Positions 1-8,918 of a DNA stretch of 64,000 nucleotides are shown one piece after another. Every line of letters starts with the position of its first letter. The first letter of the stretch is position 1. This DNA comes from a gamma proteobacterium symbiont of Ctena orbiculata (GTDB lineage: Bacteria > Pseudomonadota > Gammaproteobacteria > Chromatiales > Chromatiaceae): the NCBI GenBank assembly GCA_003058495.1, contig QBVC01000021.1:62001-126000 (forward strand), in the 5' to 3' direction. Both the position numbers and the translations under genes were made by a program. Below the pieces are notes generated by a model that was given only the letters and a program-made list of their open reading frames with translations, was not told where the DNA came from and did not search any database.

Positions 1-427
1 CTTTATCGCCGATCTCGAGGAGACGAGGCAGACGGGGCCGGCCGCCGTCGGTATCGCGGCACCCCAGGTGGGGCGGGGGCAGCGCATCGTGATCCTGGAT
101 TGCTCAACGACGAAAAAGCCGGTGGAGAACCACGGCCACCTGGTTCTGGTCAATCCGGAGATCATCGAATGGGAAGGCTTCGAGCTCGGACGCGAAGGCT
201 GTCTTTCGGTGCCCGATTACACCGGGAATGTGATCCGCGCGGAACGCATCAAGGTGCGGTTCCAGGATCCCCAGGGTGAACATCACGAATTCGAGATGGT
301 GGGTTTCGAGGCACGGGCCCTGCAGCACGAGGTGGATCACCTCGACGGCATACTCTTCATCGATCGCCTGGTGAGCCGGCGCACCGATCTGTTTCAACGC
401 AAGGTCTATCAGAAGGGCAGTAAATAG
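1..427 (+). CDS. def: Peptide deformylase, 5'-truncated by window edge
   Basis: Removes the N-formyl group from the initiator methionine of new proteins in the cytoplasm, using a bound metal ion. The frame is open from base 2, so the ORF-track start at 68 is not the real one. All three family motifs are visible: GIAAPQVG (bases 47-70), EGCLSVP (metal-binding Cys) and HEVDHLDG (two metal-binding His plus catalytic Glu). About 141 residues are present, so roughly 25-30 N-terminal residues lie outside the window. The stop is 16 nt before the next gene, so the two may be cotranscribed. The identification is firm; only the start is missing. Confidence 0.95.
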   Translation, partial: FIADLEETRQTGPAAVGIAAPQVGRGQRIVILDCSTTKKPVENHGHLVLVNPEIIEWEGFELGREGCLSVPDYTGNVIRAERIKVRFQDPQGEHHEFEMVGFEARALQHEVDHLDGILFIDRLVSRRTDLFQRKVYQKGSK

Positions 428-443
428 ATAGACGCTTTAAGCA

Positions 444-1130
444 GTGAATACATCTATCCAGATCCTATTGCTAATCCTCTTGGTCTTGGTCTTGGCCTTC
501 TTGAACAGGCGCTGCCGCGAGGCGCAACGGGCCGACTGGGGCGCATCCTGGCTCAACTGGCTGGATGGATTCAATCGCCTCTACTGCCGCAGCTACCACC
601 GCCTGCCGCAGGTGGAGATACCGCTGCCTGAAACCGGGGGGGCGATTCTGGTGGCGAATCACATCTCCGGGCTCGACCCGTTGCTGATGCTGGCATCGAG
701 CAGCCGGCCGCTGCGCTTTATCATCGCCCGGGAGCAGTTTGAGCGCTTCGGCCTGCAGTGGCTGTTCCGCGCCGTGGGCTGTATCCCGGTGGATCGGGAG
801 AATTCACCGGAAAAGGCGATGCGCCAGGCGATCAAGGCACTGCGTGACGGCGAGATCATCGCACTCTTTCCCCATGGCAAGATCCATCTCGACAGCGATC
901 CGCCGCGCAAGATCAAGGCCGGGGCCGCACGCCTGGCCTCGCTCACGGGCAGTCCCCTGATCCCTTTGCGCATCAGTGGAGTGAGCGCTCAGGGCGGCGT
1001 CATGCTCCCGGTTTTCCTCCGCGGTCATGCCCGGATCCAGCTGCTCCCCGTGATAGAGGTGGGTGATCGATCGCCGGACAGTTTGAATCAATTGATTCAA
1101 CAGACCCTGGATCGCATCCCCCCGCAATGA
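444..1130 (+). CDS. PlsC-type 1-acylglycerol-3-phosphate acyltransferase family protein
   Basis: Probable membrane-bound acyltransferase of phospholipid synthesis or remodelling, 228 aa, GTG start. Residues 5-20 form one hydrophobic segment. The catalytic HX4D motif is present as NHISGLDP (His73, Asp78). A second motif reads FPHGKIH where most family members have FPEGTRS, so the Glu that helps bind glycerol phosphate is replaced by His. A PLIPLRISGV stretch matches the last family block. The changed third motif makes the acceptor uncertain; it may not be the main PlsC of the cell. It sits between def and UDP-glucose dehydrogenase, with no obvious terminator on either side. Confidence 0.85.
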   Translation: MNTSIQILLLILLVLVLAFLNRRCREAQRADWGASWLNWLDGFNRLYCRSYHRLPQVEIPLPETGGAILVANHISGLDPLLMLASSSRPLRFIIAREQFERFGLQWLFRAVGCIPVDRENSPEKAMRQAIKALRDGEIIALFPHGKIHLDSDPPRKIKAGAARLASLTGSPLIPLRISGVSAQGGVMLPVFLRGHARIQLLPVIEVGDRSPDSLNQLIQQTLDRIPPQ

Positions 1131-1202
1131 AGATCTGGCCACCTGTATACGCAGCAAGTATGATTGTGCGTTGTTTCGAGTAGGGTCTCCAAAGGTCTAA
1201 CA

Positions 1203-2528
1203 ATGAAAGTTACTGTTTTTGGTTCGGGGTATGTAGGTTTGGTTACAGGGGCCTGTCTGGCCGAGGTCGGCAACGATGTCATCTGTATGGATGTGGACGA
1301 GCGGAAGATAGCGATGCTCAAGCAGGGCGGGATCCCGATCTACGAACCCGGCCTTGAGGCCATGGTGGAGCGCAATGCCAAGGCGGGCAGACTGAATTTC
1401 ACCACCGATGCAGCTGAAGCCGTGGCCCATGGACTGTTCCAATTCATCGCCGTCGGCACGCCGCCTGACGAGGATGGATCCGCCGACCTGCAGTATGTCC
1501 TCGCGGTGGCCCGTTCGATCGCGGAGCACATGGATGACTATCGCATTATCGTGGACAAATCCACCGTACCCGTGGGTACCGCGGACAAGGTGAAGGCGCG
1601 CATCAATGAAACCCTGAGTGAGCAGGGAAAACAGCTCGAGTTCGACGTGGTCTCCAATCCGGAGTTTCTCAAGGAGGGCGCCGCCCTCGATGATTTCATG
1701 AAACCCGACAGGATCATCATCGGTACCGACAACCCGAGGACCACCGAACTGCTGCGTGCGCTCTACACCCCTTTCAACAGAAATCACGATCGCCTGATCG
1801 CCATGGATGTCCGCTCCGCCGAACTGACCAAGTATGCCGCCAATGCGATCCTGGCGACCAAGATCAGTTTCATGAACGAGCTCTCCAACCTGGCGGAGAG
1901 GCTGGGTGCCGATATCGAGCAGGTGCGCCACGGCATAGGCGCGGATACCCGGATCGGTTATGACTTCATCTATCCGGGCTGCGGTTACGGCGGTTCCTGT
2001 TTTCCCAAGGATGTCAACGCGCTGGAGCGCACCGCCCGGGAGGTGGGCTATGATGCCGAGCTGTTGACCGCGGTGGAAGCGGTCAACTATCGCCAGAAGC
2101 GGGTGCTGTTCAGCAAGATCAGCCGCCACTTCTCCGGTGATCTGGCGGGTAAGACCTTCGCCCTCTGGGGGCTCTCATTCAAACCCAACACCGACGATAT
2201 GCGGGAGGCCTCCAGCCGGGTGCTGATGGAGGCCCTGTGGAAAGCCGGGTGCGCGCTTCGGGTCTACGATCCGGAGGCGATGGATGAGTGTCGCCGCATC
2301 TATGGCGAGCGCGGGGATCTGGTCTACTGCGAGGACCAGGAGAGCACCCTCCAGGGCGCCGACGCCCTGGTGGTGGTCACCGAGTGGCAGGTCTTCCGCA
2401 GCCCCGATTTCGACGAGATCAAGCTGGCGCTCAGTGAGCCGGTGATCTTCGACGGCCGCAATATCTACGATCCCAAGCGTCTGCGTGAGGCGGGTTTCAG
2501 CTACTATGCCATCGGCCGCGGCGACTGA
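1203..2528 (+). CDS. ugd: UDP-glucose 6-dehydrogenase
   Basis: Oxidises UDP-glucose to UDP-glucuronate with two NAD+, supplying precursor for capsule, exopolysaccharide or modified lipid A. The ATG at 1203 is chosen over the upstream GTG at 1164 because it begins the NAD-binding Rossmann motif directly ([16 protein letters not shown]). The product is 441 aa, a normal length. The catalytic Cys lies in [11 protein letters not shown] at about residue 266. The C-terminal UDP-binding domain begins near [18 protein letters not shown]. No other exopolysaccharide genes surround it, so the pathway served cannot be told from context. Confidence 0.95.
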   Translation: MKVTVFGSGYVGLVTGACLAEVGNDVICMDVDERKIAMLKQGGIPIYEPGLEAMVERNAKAGRLNFTTDAAEAVAHGLFQFIAVGTPPDEDGSADLQYVLAVARSIAEHMDDYRIIVDKSTVPVGTADKVKARINETLSEQGKQLEFDVVSNPEFLKEGAALDDFMKPDRIIIGTDNPRTTELLRALYTPFNRNHDRLIAMDVRSAELTKYAANAILATKISFMNELSNLAERLGADIEQVRHGIGADTRIGYDFIYPGCGYGGSCFPKDVNALERTAREVGYDAELLTAVEAVNYRQKRVLFSKISRHFSGDLAGKTFALWGLSFKPNTDDMREASSRVLMEALWKAGCALRVYDPEAMDECRRIYGERGDLVYCEDQESTLQGADALVVVTEWQVFRSPDFDEIKLALSEPVIFDGRNIYDPKRLREAGFSYYAIGRGD

Positions 2529-2855
2529 CTGAACCGCAGTTTCAAGCAGGGAGAAGCGGGCCGCGACTAGCGTGAAACAGGTATAACTCCGCAATTAAAC
2601 GCAAATGAACGCAAATATGGGCTGTTTCAGTCTTGCGTTGCGCGCGAAGGAAATCCCGGGCCTGGTTTCAGCACACCCTTCTCCTGTCGCGAAAAGGGGT
2701 TATCGGGGTCAGCAACCGGGAGTGAAATGAACCCTGGACAGGGTCTCGTTTGACCTCTCCAAACAACTCCGTCAATCCCCATCAGGCCGCCATGGCCGGG
2801 TAAAGTAAACGCCCTTCCTGTCGCTACTAAATTAGGAAATCCTCACCCCAGGCAA
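2529..2855. other. Intergenic region with phased CGCAAAT repeat
   Basis: No convincing gene. Bases 2590-2617 hold short phased repeats (CGCAATTAAACGCAAATGA, then ACGCAAATATG) related to the repeats at 19776-19804 and 19944-19975. No clear rho-independent terminator for ugd and no consensus promoter for the following HD-GYP gene could be picked out. A stretch at about 2800-2815 (GGTAAAGTAAACGCC) resembles one near 22977 (GGTTAAAGTAAGCGCC), suggesting another dispersed intergenic sequence. Confidence 0.5.
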
Positions 2856-4154
2856 ATGGACTCAGTGTTACATCCCGATCCCTATATCAAGCTGGTCACG
2901 GAACTTGGCGATATGCGCCAGGTAAGGGCCTTGCAGGATATAGAGAGCGACCGGGGGACTGTCCTGGTGAAGCGGGGTGAAGCGGTGGACAGCTCGAAAT
3001 ATGATCGCCTGGCGAGTCGCAGATTGCGGCGCCCGTTGGACTACACCCTGGCGGTTGAGGAGCGGGTGACAGCGGAAAGGCTGATGCTCGACGGCAAGCG
3101 CTTGTTAAAGGATGAGCCGGAACTCAGAGAGGCCATAGATAAACGTTTCATCCAGCGGGATCTGCTGACGCCATTGGGAACGGTTCCCCTCGAGCCGCAG
3201 ATGGCATTCAGATTGACGGTCTGCCGGGAACGCTGCGCCGAGCGCTACCAACATATGATGCGGGTTGCCTTGATCGCGCTCTATGTCGCATCCCGCCTCA
3301 GATGGCAGGCCGACGATAGGCAGGAGCTGGCGACGGCCGCTCTTTTCCTCGATCTCGGCGAGATGCATCTGGAGCCCTCGATCTATGCCAGTCGGCAGCC
3401 GCTGTCGATGGCCCAGCATCGCCAGATCTACTCTCATCCGGAGATTGCCTATCGCTTCCTGAAGATGTTTCCAAGCTACCATCCCCGCATCAGCAAGGTG
3501 GTGCATCAACACCATGAAAGGCTTGACGGCAGCGGTTATCCCAGGGGGTTGTCGGGTGATGATGTGATTCCCGCCGCCAGGGTGCTTGGCGCGGCCGAGC
3601 TGTTGACGGCGATCCGGCTGGAACGCAAGAACAGCAGTATCAGCCTCTTCTCCACAGCGGAAGTGCTGAAGTTCAACAGCGAACGCTTTGGCCAGGACAT
3701 CATGGCGCCCTTGATCGAGGCGGCAACACGGGTCGATGAGGCAATGGACAGATCGTCAAACGCGTCCAGCGTCAACAAAACAATCCTGCAGGCGCGTATG
3801 AAGCTGCTGAACGATATCCTGCAGGGGGCGGATGCGATCGACGTGACGGGTAACGACGAAATGGCGATGTTCATCGTCGAACAGCTGAGACGCCTGACCG
3901 GAATGGCCAAGCGCTGTGGCTTCGATCTGCGTGCCCCGGTCAAGCTGCTCAACATCATCGGTGACGAAGAGCGGGCGCTCTCGGAACTCGATGCCCTGGT
4001 CAGAGAGATGATCTACCTGGTGCAGAGCACCGCCAGGGAGGCGCTAAGGCGCTGGGTCAATGATGGCGTGCCGGAACAGGAGCAGCAACCACTCACGAAA
4101 TGGCTGAGGCAGACCGATCTGGCGCTCTACAGCGCAGGTTTTCTCTCCCACTGA
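2856..4154 (+). CDS. HD-GYP family protein with degenerate HD motif
   Basis: 432 aa, cytoplasmic by appearance. HD-GYP proteins normally hydrolyse cyclic di-GMP. The GYP part is intact (HHERLDGSGYP, residues 219-229), and a family-like His lies at 194 (HPEIAYRFL). The signature HD pair, expected in LLHDIGK, reads FLDLGEM at residues 164-170, so the metal-binding His is Leu165 and the Lys is Glu. The usual Asp after the GYP block (VADxFDAL) is also lost (GAAELLTA). Residues 1-110 and the C-terminal 170 residues match no domain I recognise. Probably a c-di-GMP sensor or a dead enzyme rather than an active phosphodiesterase. It stands alone, with the VanZ-like gene 63 nt downstream. Confidence 0.8.
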   Translation: MDSVLHPDPYIKLVTELGDMRQVRALQDIESDRGTVLVKRGEAVDSSKYDRLASRRLRRPLDYTLAVEERVTAERLMLDGKRLLKDEPELREAIDKRFIQRDLLTPLGTVPLEPQMAFRLTVCRERCAERYQHMMRVALIALYVASRLRWQADDRQELATAALFLDLGEMHLEPSIYASRQPLSMAQHRQIYSHPEIAYRFLKMFPSYHPRISKVVHQHHERLDGSGYPRGLSGDDVIPAARVLGAAELLTAIRLERKNSSISLFSTAEVLKFNSERFGQDIMAPLIEAATRVDEAMDRSSNASSVNKTILQARMKLLNDILQGADAIDVTGNDEMAMFIVEQLRRLTGMAKRCGFDLRAPVKLLNIIGDEERALSELDALVREMIYLVQSTAREALRRWVNDGVPEQEQQPLTKWLRQTDLALYSAGFLSH

Positions 4155-4217
4155 GCGGGTGGCGGCCGAATTTAATGCGTGTTTTACTCTGATCTCTGCC
4201 CTATGGAGTGATGGAGT

Positions 4218-5156
4218 GTGTCTGTTTCGGATTTGAAAACAGCCGGGTTCTTGATCCTGGTTCTGGTCGGCACGGCAACATTTCTGCTGGGAACCCAGCT
4301 GCCGGGCGACAGTCGCCTGATGCTGTCGCTTCAGGACTCCGGCCATTTTCTTATCTTCACCCTGCTGATGCTGGCCCTGTTGTGGCCATACAGAAACTCG
4401 CCAAGGCCGCCGGTTTGGCCGCTGGTATCGCTCGTTCTGCTGTTCGGCCTCCTGGTGGAGCTGGTGCAATCCCTTATCGGCCGTCAACCCAGCCTGTATG
4501 ACCTGTTGATGGATCTGTTGGGTGTTGCTGCCGGCGGCATCCTGTTTTTTGGATTGTTCAAACGCAGCCTGTCGCCAGGCCTCGGCCTGGCCGTTGCGGC
4601 GCTCCTCGCCCTGGCTGCATTCTCCCTGCCCATCTACTGGCTGATCGTCTATCAGGCAAGGGCGGCTGATTTCCCTCAACTGATCAATACGGACGGCTCC
4701 ATCAGCAACGCCTTGATAAAGGGCAGCAGGGGTGGTGTGGTTCGCCGTATCGCAGTGGAGGAGGATTGGCGGATACCTATGGAGCTTGGCGTCAAATCCT
4801 GTCTCTACGTTTCGCTGCAGGAGGGACGCTGGCCGGGCGTCTCCCTGTTCGAGCCAAGTCCTGACTGGGGCGGCTACCGGGTCCTGGCATTGACCCTCTA
4901 TTCCGATCGGGCGGATGAGCTTACCCTGACCCTGCGTATCAACGATCGGAACCACAACAAACAGCCTGAGGACCGCTACAGTCGCCGATTCACGCTGCAC
5001 CCCGGCATCAACCGTATCAGCGTTCCATTGGATGAGGTTGAGGATGCCCCGGAGGGACGCAGCATGGATCTGTCGGCGATTTCAAAACTGATGCTGTTTG
5101 CATCACCGGCCTACACCGGTAGCGGATTTTGTCTGTTGTCGATGGAGTTGCGTTGA
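4218..5156 (+). CDS. VanZ-like membrane protein with C-terminal extracytoplasmic domain
   Basis: 312 aa, GTG start. About five hydrophobic helices fill the first 145 residues. They include VanZ-family signatures: GHFLIFTLLMLAL near residue 38, ELVQSLIGRQPSLYDLLMD near 77, and LLGVAAGGILFFGLF. The last 165 residues are soluble and beta-rich (for example YRVLALTLYSDRADELTL), resembling a carbohydrate-binding-type beta-sandwich outside the membrane. VanZ homologues have been linked to envelope glycopeptide resistance, but most have no known function, so no substrate is proposed. The gene ends 32 nt before a convergent neighbour, with no visible terminator hairpin between them. Confidence 0.75.
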   Translation: MSVSDLKTAGFLILVLVGTATFLLGTQLPGDSRLMLSLQDSGHFLIFTLLMLALLWPYRNSPRPPVWPLVSLVLLFGLLVELVQSLIGRQPSLYDLLMDLLGVAAGGILFFGLFKRSLSPGLGLAVAALLALAAFSLPIYWLIVYQARAADFPQLINTDGSISNALIKGSRGGVVRRIAVEEDWRIPMELGVKSCLYVSLQEGRWPGVSLFEPSPDWGGYRVLALTLYSDRADELTLTLRINDRNHNKQPEDRYSRRFTLHPGINRISVPLDEVEDAPEGRSMDLSAISKLMLFASPAYTGSGFCLLSMELR

Positions 5157-5188
5157 GTATCTATGCCCGCTGATCCGGCATTCCCCAA

Positions 5189-5521
5189 TCAGTCACAACC
5201 GTCGTTTTCGATGATCAACTCGCCGGTGGCGGGATCGGTCTTCGGCAAACCCTCCTCGTCGGTCACGACGATGCTGGTGAACATCATGGATTGGATACGG
5301 TTGAAATAACGGTCCATGGCATTTGCAACCTGGCGGTCGGTGAGACCGTCGTAGATCATGATATGACCTCCCTGTTCCCGGCTTAGCTCTTTCGGGGTGG
5401 GTTGCATCAGGCGTCGTTGTTGCCAATCCTCACTGTTACTGTCGCCGATGGCGGCTTGACTCTGGCACGCGAACAGCAGTATGGCGAAACTGCCGATTAG
5501 ACGGTGATAACGCTTTTCCAT
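5189..5521 (-). CDS. Small exported protein of unknown function
   Basis: 110 aa. The ATG at 5521 is preferred to the ORF-track start at 5635 because it follows a GGGAG ribosome site and begins a clean signal peptide (MEKRYHRLIGSFAILLFACQSQA, cleavage after SQA). The Cys in the signal region is not followed by a convincing lipobox. The mature part is short, polar and acidic, with GGHIMIYDGLTDRQVANAMD as its most structured-looking stretch, and ends IIENDGCD. I do not recognise the family. A perfect hairpin (TCAGGAG...CTCCTGA, 5569-5588) lies 48 nt upstream of the start, in the probable leader. Confidence 0.6.
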   Translation of the reverse strand: MEKRYHRLIGSFAILLFACQSQAAIGDSNSEDWQQRRLMQPTPKELSREQGGHIMIYDGLTDRQVANAMDRYFNRIQSMMFTSIVVTDEEGLPKTDPATGELIIENDGCD

Positions 5522-6477
5522 GGTTTTTCTCCCATCGCAGAAGTGGTCGTTGTGCTGCACTGATGAGGTCAGGAGACGCTGCTCCTGATGTTTATCATCC
5601 CTGTTTTGGTGATTGGCGGCTGTCGTATTGTCCACACGGCAGCTGTGAACTATTCACGTTATTGAGGTCGGGGCTGTCGGTGGAGCGGACAGGATCAACC
5701 TGTATGCTTCGAGTGGATTTGGCTGTTTACAGAATTAACCAGAAAACCTGCGTGAAACCATCGCTGTCCTGGCGGACCCAGAGTCAAATTTTAGTCATGT
5801 CGAAGAGATAGAGATGGAGGGTAAATGAAGTAAGCCGATTCGGCTGGTTAGCATCCCCCCGGTCGCGCTCCTACGTGACTCGGTGTGACATTACTGATCT
5901 CTTAATGACGCTGATGTGTCAAAAAATGGTCAGGTCGTCGATGCGAGTCATCGATAAAATGGCGTGTTGACTGCCTGTACCACTCTTTGCAGTCGGTATT
6001 TATCCCACATCGGTAGCCGATGTAGTTTGACCAGCCATGGCTGTGGAATGCGCGTCACTGATCAACCGGCAGGTCAACGCACCGCGGCTGGGCTCGGTGT
6101 TCCCCATGCGGAGCACAAGCCCATGGGGCGTTCGGCCAGGCATCGTGCCGGTCAGCCCGGCGATGGCGCCCGAAACCGCGGTAAATCACTGGGTTCAGCT
6201 AAGATATTCAATCTGGCCGAGGGTGGATGCACTATATTGGTGCATGGTTCCTTCCACGGCACGGGGGTAAGTGCTGACCTGCTTTCCGACCGATGCCTGG
6301 TTGGTTGGCGGGCTCGCCTCGGGCGGCACCCCTTGAGACGCTGCTCACGCCCGATATATGCAGTAGAGAACCTGGTTCGTCCAGGTTGGCCCAAATGCTG
6401 CATCCGAACCTCCTGAAACTAGTAGAGGTGACGACCGGGTGAACAGGGTCGTCAAAGCGGTATAGAGGCGATTGGTC
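5522..6477. other. Long non-coding stretch, about 950 bp
   Basis: The largest gap without a supportable gene. ORFs in it (5563-5811, 5964-6416, 6037-6270 and antisense 6152-6596) have no recognisable domains, overlap each other and lack good ribosome sites. Three small perfect hairpins are present: TCAGGAG/CTCCTGA (5569-5588), TGCAC/GTGCA (6228-6244) and AACCTGG/CCAGGTT (6369-6387). None is followed by a T-run. It could hold a decayed gene or an unrecognised RNA; I cannot say which. Confidence 0.4.
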
Positions 6478-8088
6478 GTGCGGATATCAAGTTGGTTTTT
6501 TTCATCTCTTTTTCTCCTCGCTTCGCATGCGCATGGCATTGACTGGAAAGACGCTAAAGACGAGGCGTCTTCGGGCATCGTCAGGGTGTATGTCATTCAC
6601 GAGACCCGAGAGCATCTAAAGCCCTACCGCCAGGGCGATCTGGCGCAGCGCATGGGCACCGGATTCTTTATTGACCAGCGTACGCTGGTCACCAATCAAC
6701 ACATTATCGAGGGTGCGCGTTCGATCAAAGTCGAGGGTGTAGGCAGCAAAGAGAGGTTTTCGATGCGCCTCGCATCAAAACCCAGCATCCGGTTCGACTT
6801 GGCAACCCTCGAATTCGTGGATGAGAGCGAGCGTGAACGATTTCAACGGATCAACGGCCCCATCGGCCCGCTCGATTGGGCGAACTGGGACGAGGCCCGC
6901 CCCGGCGGCCAGATAGCCGTGCTTGGCTTCGGCAACAGCGAGAAGCTCGTTGCCACCCAGGGGATTATATCCAGCTGGGAGGCACGCCACGATCTCTATC
7001 AGCGGCGACTCGATCATGTCACCCTGATCAGGACCGATGCCGCCGTTAATCCCGGTAACAGCGGCGGACCGGCGATCAGCCCGGAGGGGCGGGTGATAGG
7101 TATTAGCGCGCGCTACGGTGCTGGCGAGAATATCGGCCTGCTGATTCCGTTCAGTACCGCAAAACAGGTTGTCTCCTTGATGTCGGAGGAGGGCCAGTTC
7201 ATCAAGACCAATACCGGCGTTATCACCTACAACCTGAACCCGGTCTCACGCAGGGCGTTACAAGTCAGTGCAGAACAGGCCGGGCTGGTCGTCTCGCATG
7301 TGCTTGAGAACAGCCCGGCAGAGGCTGCCGGCATCAAACGCTGGGATATCGTCACCGCGGTCGATGACCATGCCATTGAGCATGGCGAGATCGACCATCC
7401 CGTCATCGGCAAAGTGCCCTGGTGGTTCGTCGTCAACACCGCCGCACCCGGCGACGAACTGAAGCTCGATATCAAACGTCAGGGAGCCGACATGACGGTT
7501 GACCTGGTGATGAAGCCAATCGAGATGCCGCGAATCTGGTTGCCGACAGTGGGTGCCGACTACCCCTTGGAGTGGGGCTATCTCGGCGGCCTGGTCATTA
7601 CCGAGGTAACCCGTGAGCTGCTGGAGAAGATCGAAACCACCGGCAACTGGCGTTGGGACCTGGTGAATGACGCCGCCCCCGGCAAAAAGATCTTCATGGT
7701 CAGCAGTATCGAACCCGATACCCAGGCGATGAGCTATTCAGAATACGGTCTGGACCTGCTGCAGCTCCGGGTACTCGCCATCGACGGCCGCCCGCTTGAG
7801 GATTCGCTCGGTGAGCACCTTGACCGCTTGTATGCGTCGATAGATCAGGGTGGCGCAGCGCCGTTCGTCACCATCGAACTGGAAAAGCACATCTCGATCC
7901 AGTTTGCGACCGATCAACTGGTCGCCGATATGGCGGGGTTGGAGGATCGTTTCCCAGGCATAGTTCGGCGTGCCGTTCAGCCGGGCTATACAGACGCCAC
8001 GATGCGGGCCAACAGAAACACGCAGGGAGCCTCGCACCGCTGGTTGCATGGAAAGGCAGACACAGGAGAACCGGATAGCCAACCGTGA
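6478..8088 (+). CDS. Periplasmic trypsin-like serine protease with PDZ-like domains (HtrA-like)
   Basis: Probable envelope protease, 536 aa. The GTG at 6478 is favoured over the ORF-track TTG at 6472 because an AGAGG ribosome site (6464-6468) lies 9 nt before it and only 3 nt before the TTG. A signal peptide covers the first 20 residues (SSLFLLASHAHG). The trypsin-fold triad is visible: His75 in VTNQHIIEG, Asp107 in RFDLATLEF and Ser195 in NPGNSGGP. One PDZ-like domain follows (about 255-355, VLENSPAEAAGIKRWDIV) and a less clear one near 400-490. It differs from DegP/DegS in its long, divergent C-terminal half. No operon partner is visible. Confidence 0.85.
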   Translation: MRISSWFFSSLFLLASHAHGIDWKDAKDEASSGIVRVYVIHETREHLKPYRQGDLAQRMGTGFFIDQRTLVTNQHIIEGARSIKVEGVGSKERFSMRLASKPSIRFDLATLEFVDESERERFQRINGPIGPLDWANWDEARPGGQIAVLGFGNSEKLVATQGIISSWEARHDLYQRRLDHVTLIRTDAAVNPGNSGGPAISPEGRVIGISARYGAGENIGLLIPFSTAKQVVSLMSEEGQFIKTNTGVITYNLNPVSRRALQVSAEQAGLVVSHVLENSPAEAAGIKRWDIVTAVDDHAIEHGEIDHPVIGKVPWWFVVNTAAPGDELKLDIKRQGADMTVDLVMKPIEMPRIWLPTVGADYPLEWGYLGGLVITEVTRELLEKIETTGNWRWDLVNDAAPGKKIFMVSSIEPDTQAMSYSEYGLDLLQLRVLAIDGRPLEDSLGEHLDRLYASIDQGGAAPFVTIELEKHISIQFATDQLVADMAGLEDRFPGIVRRAVQPGYTDATMRANRNTQGASHRWLHGKADTGEPDSQP

Positions 8089-8375
8089 ATCAGGGTGTTC
8101 AATAGACGCTGTCGCTCCTGCCGTGCCATCCGATGCGGTCCGGTCGAGTGACAGGCACCGCGCAGTCGACGCCATCCCTGGCGGGCCGCCTAACTCGATC
8201 TCAATGCAGCGATCTGCCGGATGTCGGCCAAGGCGCATGAATGCGGCCGTATGGCAAAAAAACACGCGGGTTGTTTCGGATCGGATGGGTAACTGGTCTT
8301 TGACGCAATCGCAGTGGCCGAAAGGTCAATTCCGCCACAATTGTGCTCGGACCCGTTCAGCATGTGGAGAATTGT

Positions 8376-8452
8376 TGGTCGGGGTGAGAGGATTTGAACC
8401 TCCGGCCCCTGCCTCCCGAAGACAGTGCTCTACCAGGCTGAGCTACACCCCG
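8376..8452 (-). tRNA. tRNA-Pro (anticodon CGG)
   Basis: 77 nt including an encoded CCA. Read on the minus strand the cloverleaf is complete: acceptor CGGGGTG/CACCCCG with A73, D stem GCTC/GAGC, anticodon stem CTGTC/GGCAG with loop TTCGGGA, and T stem GGAGG/CCTCT with loop TTCAAAT. The loop puts anticodon CGG at 34-36, decoding CCG. The C1:G72 pair and A73 are the bacterial proline identity elements. It stands alone, not in a tRNA cluster. Confidence 0.97.
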
Positions 8453-8478
8453 AATGCAAGAACCTCAGCGGAGCCAGG

Positions 8479-8507
8479 AGTTTACAGTAGGTCCCTTCAG
8501 CAAGCAA
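8479..8507 (-). promoter_or_regulatory. Candidate sigma70 promoter for tRNA-Pro
   Basis: On the minus strand TTGCTT (8502-8507) is followed after exactly 17 nt by TAAACT (8479-8484). The -10 box ends 26 nt before the first base of the mature tRNA, leaving room for a short 5' leader. The match is moderate (4 of 6 in each box), so this is a proposal. Confidence 0.45.
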
Positions 8508-8918
8508 CATCAGGAAATCCTGAGTTATATCCATTCTTCAACAGTTTGATGATACAGGGTAGATAGTTACGGACCGGGCCTCTGCGCCTTGTCGCAGTGG
8601 CGGGGATGTGGCTTGTTGGATGCCCGGCCGGTCCCGGCCAGCTGTATACAACAGGAACTGGATTACGATGGCCTGCCGCCTGATATAATTGATTTATAGA
8701 CCCTGTACGGCTTCCTGTTCGCCTACAGCGGGGGTAGGTTGGCGCGGGTAGATCATCGGAGCGCCGACAGATCGCACCCGGTCGGAGGCTGTTCGAGCGA
8801 AGCCCGTGCTCATAACATTACATAACCCGATATTTCGTGGGCCGCCCGAAATATCAATTTTGGTGTCGCTCGACACTTCGCTACTGTTCATCAAAAAACA
8901 ATTAGAGGGGGATACGGA
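8508..8918. promoter_or_regulatory. Upstream region of the Met/Gly-repeat gene, with two inverted repeats
   Basis: No gene here; ORF 8694-9500 on the minus strand is a shadow of the repeats. A perfect TATAAT at 8684-8689 is 230 nt before the next start codon but lacks a good -35. Closer in are two perfect inverted repeats: GATATTTCG-N9-CGAAATATC (8829-8855) and GTGTCG-CT-CGACAC (8863-8876). They lie 63 and 42 nt before the ATG. An AGAGGGGG ribosome site precedes the start at 8919. The first repeat could be a dimeric repressor site or an mRNA leader hairpin. Confidence 0.45.

Noticed and set aside
1197-2129. 310-aa minus-strand ORF
   Set aside because: Antisense to UDP-glucose dehydrogenase, whose motifs are complete.
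5964-6416. ORFs in the non-coding gap (also 5563-5811, 6037-6270, 6152-6596)
   Set aside because: Mutually overlapping, no ribosome sites, no domain, composition typical of chance open frames in GC-rich DNA.
8331-8351. Palindrome around CACAATTGTG downstream of tRNA-Pro
   Set aside because: Only the inner 10 bp are symmetric and there is no T-run, so it is not supported as a terminator.
7970-8566. 198-aa plus-strand ORF reaching over the tRNA
   Set aside because: It runs through the tRNA-Pro gene and out of frame with the protease; no ribosome site.
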